A program made the position numbers and the translations under genes. The notes beneath the pieces are model-generated. The model saw only the letters and a list, made by a program, of their open reading frames with translations. It was not told where the DNA came from and searched no databases. A DNA stretch of 6,498 nt from Anaerolineaceae bacterium (GTDB lineage: Bacteria; Chloroflexota; Anaerolineae; Anaerolineales; Anaerolineaceae), in NCBI GenBank assembly GCA_017995665.1, contig JAGOIM010000088.1, positions 1 to 6,498 on the forward strand, in the 5' to 3' direction. Every line of letters starts with the position of its first letter. Position 1 is the stretch's first letter. This document shows, piece after piece, positions 1-6,435 of this stretch.

Positions 1-3000
1 TGTTTTCAGCCAAAACTTCTGTCAAACGACTGTCACCAAATTCGACGCCTTCTTCATTCATGGGTTCGCTTAAGCCATCGGTGAAGAGGAAAAACGATTG
101 CCCTTCTTTCAACTGAAGGCTGCGGTCTTCCAGCTTAATCGGTTCCAACATTCCAATTGCAATACTGCCGTTTGGTTTTGGAAGATGGTTTGCGCTTTGG
201 CCTTTGCTGTCGATAACATAAGGCGGATTATGCCCGGCGATAGCGTAGGTGATTTGCCCACTTTTTGGTTCAAGAACAGCATAAACGAGGGTTACATAAA
301 AAGCTTGAGCTGAGTCGAGTTGCAAAATGTGGTTGACCTGTTCGAGTACCACAGCAGGCGAAGCATTGAAGCGCGATTGCGACCTTAGCAGCGTTCGGGC
401 AACGGTCATATAGAGCGAGGCGGGCAAGCCCTTATCGGAAACATCGGCAACTAAGAATCCGAATTTATCATCTTCAAGAGGGAAGATGTCATAAAAATCG
501 CCACCGACCTTTCGGGCGGTCTTCCATTCTACCGCCAGCTGATAACCGGGGATTTCCGGTAATTGATCGGGGAGGAAGGTTTTTTGGATTCTACGAGCCA
601 GTTCGAGCTCCTGGTCCGTCTGACGGCGAAGCTGCTCAACTGCACGCAAACGCTCATTTTGAAAAGCGATGGCAATTTTGTCGGAGGCGGCTTTGAAAAA
701 GCTTATTCTTTGGGGGGTCAGCAAGACTTCATAATCGCAAATTAATTGCAGCCCGTAAAAGTCTTCGCCGATTTCAAGCGGGAAAACCAAAGTTTTGAGT
801 CGGTATTTCTCGTTCAACTCTTTGTTGCTCAATTTGCAAAAAAGATCATCTCCGTGCGCATAGTCGCCCTGATCGATCTGCAAATCCATCAGGCTGTTTA
901 TTTCTTTTTGACTGTAAACTTTATCGGTCTCGCCAAATTTGATTTGTTGATTCTCATCGATTTCGAGCAGTTGGAGCAAGGTGTAGCTACTGTTTGCAGC
1001 GTCAAATTTTAGTAAAGCCAAAGCTTCTAAATTTGATTCGGTGAACAAACGTTGAGAAACTTTTTTCATTCCGGCATCAAAGTTGTGTGCTTGGGTGAGG
1101 AGACTGTCTAATTCAAGCAGGCGAATTTGGGATTGGTATTCTTCGCGTTTTTCATTGAGCATTTGGATGTTTTGCAGACTGATGGCGGCTTGTTGACTGA
1201 TGCCTTTTAGAATTTCAAAGCGTTCCTTGCCAATTACTTCTTCGGAGTCTTCGGCAATGTATGTATCGCTGGAAATATGCAAGAGATAACCGAGGGTTTT
1301 ATCCTGAGTTTGGAGGGGAAAGGTTAGAATCGTACCGTTGCTGTCAAGTTCAGGAAGCAAGGCAAGCAAATCGGGAAAATCGCCAAAACGTGCCGCAGAG
1401 AGGCGATCGGAATGGAGCCCTTTTGCCTGAAGCTCTTCTTTGGCAAAATAGATTGGCAAAGAGCCTAAATGGCACTCCAGATCCGGGCTATAAAGGCTTG
1501 GCAATTCGACAATACTTTCGTCTTGGCTGATTAAAGCCAAACCGACGGCTCTTCCACCGATGAGTTCAATCAAAATATGTCCAATTTTATTTTGCAATTC
1601 TTCTAAGGTGGTTAAGTTCTTGGTTTCAATGGCAAGGTCGAGCAAGAGCGAAGTTAGCCAGGTTTGGGTTTCTTTTTCGGCTTCAACACGTTCTTTGTCC
1701 AGGGCATTTCCGATATAATCGGCAAAAGTGGAGCAAATGTTGAGCGAGTCATTTCCATAACGTCCGGCTGAATTAACATGGAATGTTAAAACCCCATAAT
1801 CACGCCCCTGATAAGTCAGAGCCGAGGCAACTGCTGAGTAGTTTGGATCCATCTCCAGCCTCATTTGAATCGGGTCAGATGTTATATCCGCTGGTCTGCT
1901 GAGTGCTGCGTCATTCCCGGAAAGGGAACCAAACCAAGGCACTGGCTTAAGGTTTGTAGCAAAATCGAGCGAGGAAATGACGACATCGCGCGCCCAATAG
2001 TCTTTCAAACTGAGCGATTGCTTGCTTTCGTCCCGTTGCCAAAAGCCGATAAAATCGATTGGCAAAATGGTGGGAACCTGACGAAAGATAAAATGCAAGA
2101 GTTCTTTTGAGCTGGCATCTTCGGATAAATATTCGGCGGTTTGACGATAACGGTCGACCAAATTTCGATGCCATTGAGAGGTGCGGTAGAGATTTGCGTT
2201 GCGGATAGCAATCCCAATTGATTGGGAAAGCACTTCAAGTCGTTCAACATCCAGGTCGGTAAAAGCGTTCGTTTTGTCACTTTGCAAGTCGAGAACACCC
2301 ATCACCTGACCGTGAAATTCGAGGGGAAGACAAAGTTCGGAGCCAACAAAACCTTCATACTGATAATCCTGGAGATAGTCATTGTGGGCTGAAGTGTCGT
2401 TTGCCAGTTGCGTTTTGCCTGAGCGGACTGTAAGGGGAATCAAACCGGGTTTGGCTTGAATGTCGTATCCTACCTTGTGTTCCTCATAAAAAGCTGCTTT
2501 GGAACCGCTGCCGGCCCGAAAGGAAATCTTCTGGGGAACGTAATCGACCAGGAAGATATGGACCAATTCATAACCGAATTCCTGATGAATTAAATCGGTC
2601 GCTTTTTGGAGCAGCTTATCGAGGTCCAGCATGCTAATAATGGAACGGTTAATTTCAGAAATGATTCGGAGCGTTTCAAGTGGGAGTTTGGAGTCAGCCG
2701 GTTGTTGTTTTGGGATATTATAAAAGTGTTTGATCATGGTGAGCTGATTGCCTTCACCATAATTTGGCTCATAATAGACTTCATCCATCATTTGATGGAT
2801 CAGGAAAACACCCAAACCACGTTCGCTACGTTCGGTCAAAGGACTGGTAAGGTCAGGTTTGGGAACTTTACTAAAATCAACTGCTATGCCGTCATCAGCC
2901 AGAACGATGGTCATTGCTTCGTCGGTATGGCTGATTTTGAAGCGAACATCTCCGCGGGGAATATTCTTGTAGGAATGTTCGATAATGTTTGAAACCGCTT

Positions 3001-3127
3001 CGTCGACAGCCAAATCAATCTCGTAGATTTGCCTATGAGAAAAGGATAATTTCTCAGCGTAGTCGCGCACAAAATTAGAAATTTCAATCAAAGTAGATGG
3101 TTTTGCAGGGAAAATTGCCGAAGTCAT
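1..3127 (-). CDS. Multidomain signalling protein: RsbW-like ATPase, GAF repeats and SpoIIE/PP2C phosphatase (C-terminus cut by window edge)
   Basis: I translated the minus strand from the ATG at 3127 to base 1 and found no stop, giving at least 1042 residues; by family comparison only about 20-40 should be missing. Residues 20-135 resemble the anti-sigma kinase RsbW/SpoIIAB: N-box DEAVSNIIEH (E43, N47), G1 box DDG (D78, G80) and G2 box ERGLGVFLI (G104, G106). Four GAF-like regions follow, at about 150-315 (clearest, ending LPLEFHGQVMGVLDLQ), 323-482, 483-658 and 662-828; the second and later ones are inferred from length and pattern. A short coiled coil at 823-842 leads into ARRIQKTFLP (844-853) and a PP2C domain with VGGDFYD (D877), VADVSDKG (D895), AGHNPPYV (963-970) and FTDG (D1017). 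By family knowledge it would dephosphorylate a STAS-domain anti-sigma antagonist, with the GAF regions sensing small molecules or redox state; the partners are not in the window. All key kinase and phosphatase residues are present. An in-frame ATG at 3148 is less likely because it overlaps the -10 element. Confidence 0.93.
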   Translation of the reverse strand, partial: MTSAIFPAKPSTLIEISNFVRDYAEKLSFSHRQIYEIDLAVDEAVSNIIEHSYKNIPRGDVRFKISHTDEAMTIVLADDGIAVDFSKVPKPDLTSPLTERSERGLGVFLIHQMMDEVYYEPNYGEGNQLTMIKHFYNIPKQQPADSKLPLETLRIISEINRSIISMLDLDKLLQKATDLIHQEFGYELVHIFLVDYVPQKISFRAGSGSKAAFYEEHKVGYDIQAKPGLIPLTVRSGKTQLANDTSAHNDYLQDYQYEGFVGSELCLPLEFHGQVMGVLDLQSDKTNAFTDLDVERLEVLSQSIGIAIRNANLYRTSQWHRNLVDRYRQTAEYLSEDASSKELLHFIFRQVPTILPIDFIGFWQRDESKQSLSLKDYWARDVVISSLDFATNLKPVPWFGSLSGNDAALSRPADITSDPIQMRLEMDPNYSAVASALTYQGRDYGVLTFHVNSAGRYGNDSLNICSTFADYIGNALDKERVEAEKETQTWLTSLLLDLAIETKNLTTLEELQNKIGHILIELIGGRAVGLALISQDESIVELPSLYSPDLECHLGSLPIYFAKEELQAKGLHSDRLSAARFGDFPDLLALLPELDSNGTILTFPLQTQDKTLGYLLHISSDTYIAEDSEEVIGKERFEILKGISQQAAISLQNIQMLNEKREEYQSQIRLLELDSLLTQAHNFDAGMKKVSQRLFTESNLEALALLKFDAANSSYTLLQLLEIDENQQIKFGETDKVYSQKEINSLMDLQIDQGDYAHGDDLFCKLSNKELNEKYRLKTLVFPLEIGEDFYGLQLICDYEVLLTPQRISFFKAASDKIAIAFQNERLRAVEQLRRQTDQELELARRIQKTFLPDQLPEIPGYQLAVEWKTARKVGGDFYDIFPLEDDKFGFLVADVSDKGLPASLYMTVARTLLRSQSRFNASPAVVLEQVNHILQLDSAQAFYVTLVYAVLEPKSGQITYAIAGHNPPYVIDSKGQSANHLPKPNGSIAIGMLEPIKLEDRSLQLKEGQSFFLFTDGLSEPMNEEGVEFGDSRLTEVLAEN

Positions 3128-3135
3128 GAGATTGT

Positions 3136-3139
3136 CTCC
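3136..3139 (-). promoter_or_regulatory. Ribosome binding site of the phosphatase gene
   Basis: GGAG on the minus strand lies 8 bases before the ATG at 3127. It supports that start over the in-frame ATG seven codons upstream at 3148, which has no Shine-Dalgarno sequence and sits in the promoter. Confidence 0.6.
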
Positions 3140-3146
3140 ATGATTC

Positions 3147-3154
3147 ATTATAAC
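3147..3154. promoter_or_regulatory. Overlapping divergent -10 elements between the phosphatase gene and radC
   Basis: The 51-bp spacer between two divergent starts contains ATTATAAC. On the minus strand this reads as a perfect TATAAT (3152 to 3147), 20 bases ahead of the phosphatase ATG. On the plus strand it reads TATAAC (3149-3154), 25 bases ahead of the radC ATG. I see no convincing TTGACA-like -35 at 17 bp on either side, so the assignment rests on the -10 match and its position. Confidence 0.45.
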
Positions 3155-3178
3155 ATGCAATCGAGTAAAATTTAGACT

Positions 3179-3883
3179 ATGGAAAATAACAAAAAGACGG
3201 TAAAGATTGAGGATTTACAGGAAAGTGACAAACCAAGAGAAAGGATGGCAACCGTTGGTGTTCAGGCACTTTCAAACGCAGAATTACTGGCAGTTTTGTT
3301 GAATTCCGGAACGCGGGATCTGAGCGCGATTGATTTGGGGAGTAAGCTTTTGAATGATTTTGGCGGTTTCAAAGGACTTCATCGAGCTGATCTTTCGAGC
3401 CTGATGGAAGTCAAAGGGGTTGGTTTGGCAAAAGCTGCTCGAATTAAGGCCGCTGTCGAAGTTGGCTATCGTCTCTCGAAGGAACGGGATGATGAGCCGG
3501 TATTGATTAAAACACCGGAAGATATCTATGAAGTAGTCGGTTTTGAAATGGAAAGCTTAAGTCAGGAAGAACTTTGGTTGCTGATGCTCAATTCGAGAAA
3601 CAGATATTTGGGAAAAGAAAAACTCTACAAAGGTTCACAAGATGCCACAACGGTTCGCGTGGGCGAAATTTTTAAGGAGGCGGTTCGCAAGAATGTCTAT
3701 GCGATTGCCTTAGTGCACAACCACCCATCCGGGAACCCGGCAGAGAGCCCGGAAGATGTAAACATGACCCGGGCGGTGATTGAAGCCGGCAGGATTTTGG
3801 ACATCCGCCTCTTGGATCACCTTATCGTGGCAGGAGATAACTTTACATCCATTCGCAGAAATCATCCGGATTTGTGGGCTTGA
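3179..3883 (+). CDS. radC: RadC family JAMM-domain protein
   Basis: This 234-residue protein is full length for RadC (UPF0758). The N-terminal part carries the family signature PRERMATVGVQALSNAELLA (residues 19-38) and a helix-hairpin-helix-like GVGLAKAARIKAAVE (80-94), usually linked to non-specific DNA binding. The C-terminal MPN/JAMM domain has HNHPSGNPAESPED, giving H180, H182 and D193 in an HxHx10D arrangement that binds zinc in this superfamily; E147 in GKEK is a possible fourth key residue. The conserved LLDHLIVAGD follows at 211-220. Family knowledge: a role in DNA repair was proposed for E. coli radC, but the original phenotype was traced to recG, so the biological job is unsettled. 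The ATG at 3179 places the N-terminus as in other RadC proteins, although only a weak GAG lies upstream. It is a single-gene unit, divergent from the phosphatase and convergent with the zinc-ribbon gene, with 68 bp between their stops. Confidence 0.95.
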   Translation: MENNKKTVKIEDLQESDKPRERMATVGVQALSNAELLAVLLNSGTRDLSAIDLGSKLLNDFGGFKGLHRADLSSLMEVKGVGLAKAARIKAAVEVGYRLSKERDDEPVLIKTPEDIYEVVGFEMESLSQEELWLLMLNSRNRYLGKEKLYKGSQDATTVRVGEIFKEAVRKNVYAIALVHNHPSGNPAESPEDVNMTRAVIEAGRILDIRLLDHLIVAGDNFTSIRRNHPDLWA

Positions 3884-3951
3884 GAGCAGAAAATGACAGG
3901 AAAAGCTGTGATGTAGCGGGAAATCAGGCTGATTAGAAAAAACGGTTTTAA

Positions 3952-4539
3952 CTAATTTAAGGAATGATTGCAGTTTGGGCACTTGCTTTCATTATGCAGA
4001 ACAACGAAACCACAGTTTGAGCATGTTCTCGGTTGGACTTCGCCAAGCGGTGCTCCGCAGGCAATACATCGGCTTGCTGCGATTTCATTGGCGGTTATGC
4101 AATATGGACAAACCGTGCGGCTAAGGCGGGCCGAGAGCTTGTGACCGGTGCCCTGTTGTTTGGCGGCACTATCGATAATTTGCCAAATTTGATCCTCGAG
4201 GGTAAGAGAATCAACATCCTGCGCGACGTGATTGAGACGGTTCAGGAGAGAGTATGGATTGCGGAGAGCGCTTAGGGCAGTGATGCCGAGACTGGCAGCG
4301 ATTCCAAACCAGTTTTGTTTGCTCAGGTTAATGCTTAGGCCATCGGCAACTTTAGAAATTGTGGCAGTCATGGCGGTATCGCCCCCGGCTTTACGGTTTT
4401 TGCTGGTGGCAACTTGAACAGCAATGTTGTCATTGTCGCCATATTGATTGACTTTATAATTGCCACGGTTGAAGGTGGCGCTGATAGCATCAGCGATTTG
4501 TTTCGGGTCAAGCGTACCGTGATAAATTCTGGTTGTCAT
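3952..4539 (-). CDS. Double zinc-ribbon protein with an uncharacterised N-terminal domain
   Basis: This 195-residue protein has two matching C-terminal zinc ribbons, each CX2CX10CX2C: C144, C147, C158, C161, then C173, C176, C187, C190. The second knuckle of the first ribbon (CIACGAPLG) and the last (CPNC) are of the rubredoxin-like ribbon type often annotated as DZANK or zinc ribbon. Residues 1-125 form a separate domain without motifs I can name. It includes a fairly hydrophobic, Ala/Gly-rich stretch (about 77-92, FGIAASLGITALSAL), which may be a buried helix or a weak membrane contact rather than a clear transmembrane segment. The start MTTRIYHGTL and the overall layout resemble hypothetical proteins I associate with Chloroflexota, so the family is probably conserved, but I cannot assign a function. 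The ribbons could bind nucleic acid or protein, or act as structural zinc sites. Upstream is AAGG (4553-4556 on the minus strand), 13 bases from the ATG, a weak ribosome binding site. The gene is divergent from the SH3b gene. Confidence 0.88.
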   Translation of the reverse strand: MTTRIYHGTLDPKQIADAISATFNRGNYKVNQYGDNDNIAVQVATSKNRKAGGDTAMTATISKVADGLSINLSKQNWFGIAASLGITALSALRNPYSLLNRLNHVAQDVDSLTLEDQIWQIIDSAAKQQGTGHKLSARLSRTVCPYCITANEIAASRCIACGAPLGEVQPRTCSNCGFVVLHNESKCPNCNHSLN

Positions 4540-4565
4540 GGAATTCTTTTACCTTGTCAGATTAG

Positions 4566-4573
4566 ATTATAAT
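4566..4573. promoter_or_regulatory. Palindromic ATTATAAT: overlapping divergent -10 elements
   Basis: ATTATAAT is its own reverse complement, so it holds a perfect TATAAT on both strands: plus 4568-4573, minus 4571-4566. On the plus strand it lies 27 bases before the SH3b ATG at 4601; on the minus strand it lies 26 bases before the zinc-ribbon ATG at 4539. Both distances suit short leaders with a ribosome binding site. No strong -35 is seen at 17 bp; TTGTCA at 4554-4559 is only 8 bp from the plus -10, too close to serve it. Confidence 0.5.
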
Positions 4574-4585
4574 CGAATTAGTTCT

Positions 4586-4589
4586 GAGG
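4586..4589 (+). promoter_or_regulatory. Ribosome binding site of the SH3b gene
   Basis: GAGG lies 11 bases before the ATG at 4601. It supports that start over the in-frame ATG at 4538, which lies upstream of the proposed promoter and would put about 21 extra residues, some charged, ahead of the signal peptide. Confidence 0.5.
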
Positions 4590-4600
4590 TTCTTATTAAA

Positions 4601-5221
4601 ATGACGAAAAAAAAGACCATAAAATTCTTTACAGGCATCCTCTTAATGCTTGTCTTCCTCTTTATCAGCTTTGCTCCGACCCAAACTGATACGGTATGGG
4701 CGCAATTCCCAACGGTTTCAATCCCAACGGTGACGCCATTGCCACGCGGTTTGTATGTGCGCGCTGTCGGCGATGTGGAAAATCCGCTGAATGTGAGAAG
4801 TTATCCAAACTCCACTTCAACCCGGGTTGGTGTTTTTTTGGTTGGACAGGAAGCAAACGCCTATGGCTATTATGGCGATTATGTTCAAATTGATTATGCC
4901 GGTGCACCGGATAACAAAGGCTGGGTAATTTTGAATCGAGTGGAAGTTTTTGGTGGATCTTTGCCGATGTTACAACCTCCGCCAACCGCAACGCCCTTAA
5001 TTACCAAAACGATTGACCCAACCCTGGCGGCGCAATTTATCATCACTGCCATCCCCAGTCGTTTGCCGACTTTCACCGAGCCGCCTGCTTTGCAGATTGC
5101 AACTTACCCGGCTACCGTTGGGGGTACGACGACAGCGGGCATACCGATTGGTTATGTGATTGTGGCATTGGCTGGCCTTGGTTTATTCCTGACTCTCCTG
5201 GCTGTCTTGCGTCGTGGCTGA
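4601..5221 (+). CDS. Exported, membrane-anchored bacterial SH3 (SH3b) domain protein
   Basis: From the ATG at 4601 this is a 206-residue protein. It begins with a classical signal peptide: basic MTKKKTIK, a hydrophobic core at 12-25, and a likely signal peptidase I site after VWA (32-34). An SH3b fold follows at about 53-117: LNVRSYPNSTSTRVG (63-77) is the typical LNVRSGPSTSSxVI start, and KGWVILNRVEV (106-116) is the typical closing strand GWV. Residues 121-178 are a Thr/Pro-rich, probably extended stalk (QPPPTATP, PTFTEPP). A hydrophobic segment at 182-203 with a terminal RRG anchors the chain. The expected topology places the SH3b domain outside the membrane with a very short cytoplasmic tail. 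SH3b domains commonly bind peptidoglycan or other envelope ligands; the ligand here is unknown. The 3' end overlaps the convergent patatin gene by 39 bp. The gene stands alone on its strand. Confidence 0.88.
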   Translation: MTKKKTIKFFTGILLMLVFLFISFAPTQTDTVWAQFPTVSIPTVTPLPRGLYVRAVGDVENPLNVRSYPNSTSTRVGVFLVGQEANAYGYYGDYVQIDYAGAPDNKGWVILNRVEVFGGSLPMLQPPPTATPLITKTIDPTLAAQFIITAIPSRLPTFTEPPALQIATYPATVGGTTTAGIPIGYVIVALAGLGLFLTLLAVLRRG

Positions 5222-6124
5222 GCTGTCGGGGTGTTCTGTCCGGCTATACTTTGCGATGCGAGCAAGAGAGCTGAAAAGCGAATTAGCTTTTTCTAACGTT
5301 TCAAGTTTTGCTTCCATTGCCCGATAGCCCTCGTCGAAAAGAATCTGATTATCAATTTTTTGCAACAAACCATATTGACCGACAATCGGTTTGACAACTA
5401 CGTCAGGCTTGTGCAGTTGGATAATTAATTCGCTGATTTGACTGGTTACGATATCGATTGAGGCAACCATGTGGCGCATAACATCACCAAAAGAGGTCTT
5501 TGATACCGTTTTTATCAGCGGCTCATACATACCTGTATCAAGCGGAAATTGAACATCATTAATACTAAAATCTTGCGGGACATGATGTAAAACTACTGCT
5601 ACAATTGGCGTGCTGCCGTTTAGGTCTCTTGCCGGTGCAACCGGAACTTGGTCGGCAAGTCCGCCGTCGACCAAAAGCAATTCACCCTGACTGGGGAAAA
5701 CTCCCGGTAGCGCAATCGTGGAAAGAATCGCCTGAATCACATCCCCTTTAGAAATAATAACTTCTTCGCCAAGTTTGAGACTGAAAGTGGATGCGACAAA
5801 GGGGGTTGGAAGATTTTCAATGTTTTTGTCCTTCAAGTAAGGTTCGAGTGCAGCTTTGATTCCGGTATTGGCAAGCAGACCATCGCTTTTTTCCCAGACG
5901 GAGGGTCTGAAACCACTTTCGGTGAAAAATTTGTCTACCACCGGCAGTAATTCTTTTGGTTGATAGCCGGCAGCAATTAGTGCGCCAAACAATCCACCTG
6001 CGCTGGTTCCGGCAATGCCATTGATTTTGTAATTATGATCGAAGAGGCACTGGACAACTCCGAGATGTGCCACACCGCGGATTCCACCGCCACCTAAAGC
6101 CAGATTTACTTCTTTTAGCATCAT
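5183..6124 (-). CDS. Patatin-like phospholipase family protein (RssA-like)
   Basis: This 313-residue protein has all landmarks of the bacterial patatin family. The oxyanion-hole loop is GGGGIRG (residues 11-17), the nucleophile elbow is GTSAGG with catalytic S41, and the catalytic aspartate is D153 in DGG. ALPGVFPSQG (138-147), just before that Asp, is also typical. Such enzymes hydrolyse acyl esters of phospholipids or other lipids with a Ser-Asp dyad. There is no signal peptide or clear transmembrane segment, so it is probably cytosolic or membrane-associated. The catalytic domain covers about 5-200; the rest is an unassigned C-terminal part ending in a Ser/Gln/Glu-rich tail (SSATTQDSQESQE). 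That tail is the part overlapping the SH3b gene. Two Met codons begin the frame (6124 and 6121). GAGGTGA (6131-6125) is 3 bases from the first and 6 from the second when measured from GAGG, so the second may be the main start; residue numbers here count from the first. Substrate cannot be inferred. Confidence 0.93.
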   Translation of the reverse strand: MMLKEVNLALGGGGIRGVAHLGVVQCLFDHNYKINGIAGTSAGGLFGALIAAGYQPKELLPVVDKFFTESGFRPSVWEKSDGLLANTGIKAALEPYLKDKNIENLPTPFVASTFSLKLGEEVIISKGDVIQAILSTIALPGVFPSQGELLLVDGGLADQVPVAPARDLNGSTPIVAVVLHHVPQDFSINDVQFPLDTGMYEPLIKTVSKTSFGDVMRHMVASIDIVTSQISELIIQLHKPDVVVKPIVGQYGLLQKIDNQILFDEGYRAMEAKLETLEKANSLFSSLARIAKYSRTEHPDSSATTQDSQESQE

Positions 6125-6127
6125 TCA

Positions 6128-6131
6128 CCTC
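6128..6131 (-). promoter_or_regulatory. Ribosome binding site of the patatin-like gene
   Basis: GAGG, within GAGGTGA on the minus strand, matches the anti-Shine-Dalgarno well. It is the strongest such site in the window. Its 6-base spacing to the ATG at 6121, against 3 to the ATG at 6124, makes the second Met the better-placed start. Confidence 0.65.
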
Positions 6132-6160
6132 ATGCTTTAAGTTTATCAGAAGCTGTAAGA

Positions 6161-6189
6161 CTAATAATTAAAAAAATAGCTCGTGTCAG
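6161..6189 (-). promoter_or_regulatory. Candidate sigma-70-type promoter for the patatin-like gene
   Basis: On the minus strand CTGACA (6189-6184, 5 of 6 bases to TTGACA) is separated by exactly 17 bp from TATTAG (6166-6161, 4 of 6 to TATAAT). Transcription would start near 6154, giving a leader of about 30 bases with the GAGGTGA site. The -10 is only a moderate match and the region is AT-rich, so chance matches are likely. Confidence 0.35.
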
Positions 6190-6240
6190 CAAAAAAACAA
6201 ACAATGCCATTGAAATTCATGCTTATATACAAGATACTGT

Positions 6241-6361
6241 GCGGTCAGCCAATCGTAACCCGGTTTTTCCCCGATCGACGAACCGGGATGGGGGCTATCC
6301 GGACGTCAAGAGTACCTTTATGAGCTTTAGCTGCGTCTCCTCGCCATAGGCTTTTAAAGGT
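6241..6361. other. GC-rich, apparently structured intergenic segment; possible RNA element of unknown class
   Basis: In the 311-bp gap between the patatin start and the right-hand open frame, GC rises from about 28% (6161-6240) to about 62% (6241-6300) and about 48% (6301-6360). Perfect inverted repeats are present: CCCGGTT (6259-6265) with AACCGGG (6281-6287), and ACCTTTA (6314-6320) with TAAAGGT (6355-6361). The second encloses two small hairpins (6323-6332 and 6343-6351). An alternative hairpin, GGAT/ATCC (6286-6289 with 6297-6300), would compete with the first. I compared it by memory with common riboswitches (c-di-GMP, TPP, SAM, cobalamin, c-di-AMP, guanidine), tmRNA, SRP RNA and RNase P and found no match. 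I cannot tell which strand is transcribed. The remaining gap sequence, 6190-6240 and 6362-6435, shows nothing I can name. Confidence 0.3.
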
Positions 6362-6435
6362 GTTATTTCTAAATTCTGGAGCAAAGCGGGCGAGTTCCCC
6401 TTGATGCAAAATTTAATAGATTGACATATTTAATC

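Noticed and set aside
2005..2298. 97-residue open frame on the minus strand in another frame
   Set aside because: It overlaps the GAF region of the long phosphatase gene in a different frame and has no family features.
2606..2992. 128-residue open frame on the plus strand
   Set aside because: It is antisense to the RsbW-like and first GAF coding region, which shows clear family motifs on the minus strand; the plus-strand protein has no recognisable motif.
3922..3955. Possible terminator between radC and the zinc-ribbon gene
   Set aside because: AATCA-GGC-TGATT (3922-3934) is only 5 bp, and the TTAG...CTAA repeat (3933-3955) is AT-rich and imperfect; neither has a GC-rich stem with a following T-run on either strand.
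4538..4600. Upstream in-frame ATG for the SH3b gene
   Set aside because: It precedes the TATAAT at 4568 and would put a charged 21-residue extension before a normal signal peptide; the ATG at 4601 has a GAGG site.
6322..6336. tmRNA-like tag codons (GCTTTAGCTGC would read ALAA)
   Set aside because: No stop follows in the expected place, and the tRNA-like end and surrounding tmRNA sequence are absent.
6421..6426. Perfect TTGACA as a -35 element for the right-edge frame
   Set aside because: There is no -10-like hexamer at 16-18 bp; the nearest, TATTCT at 6439, is only 12 bp away and already inside the frame.
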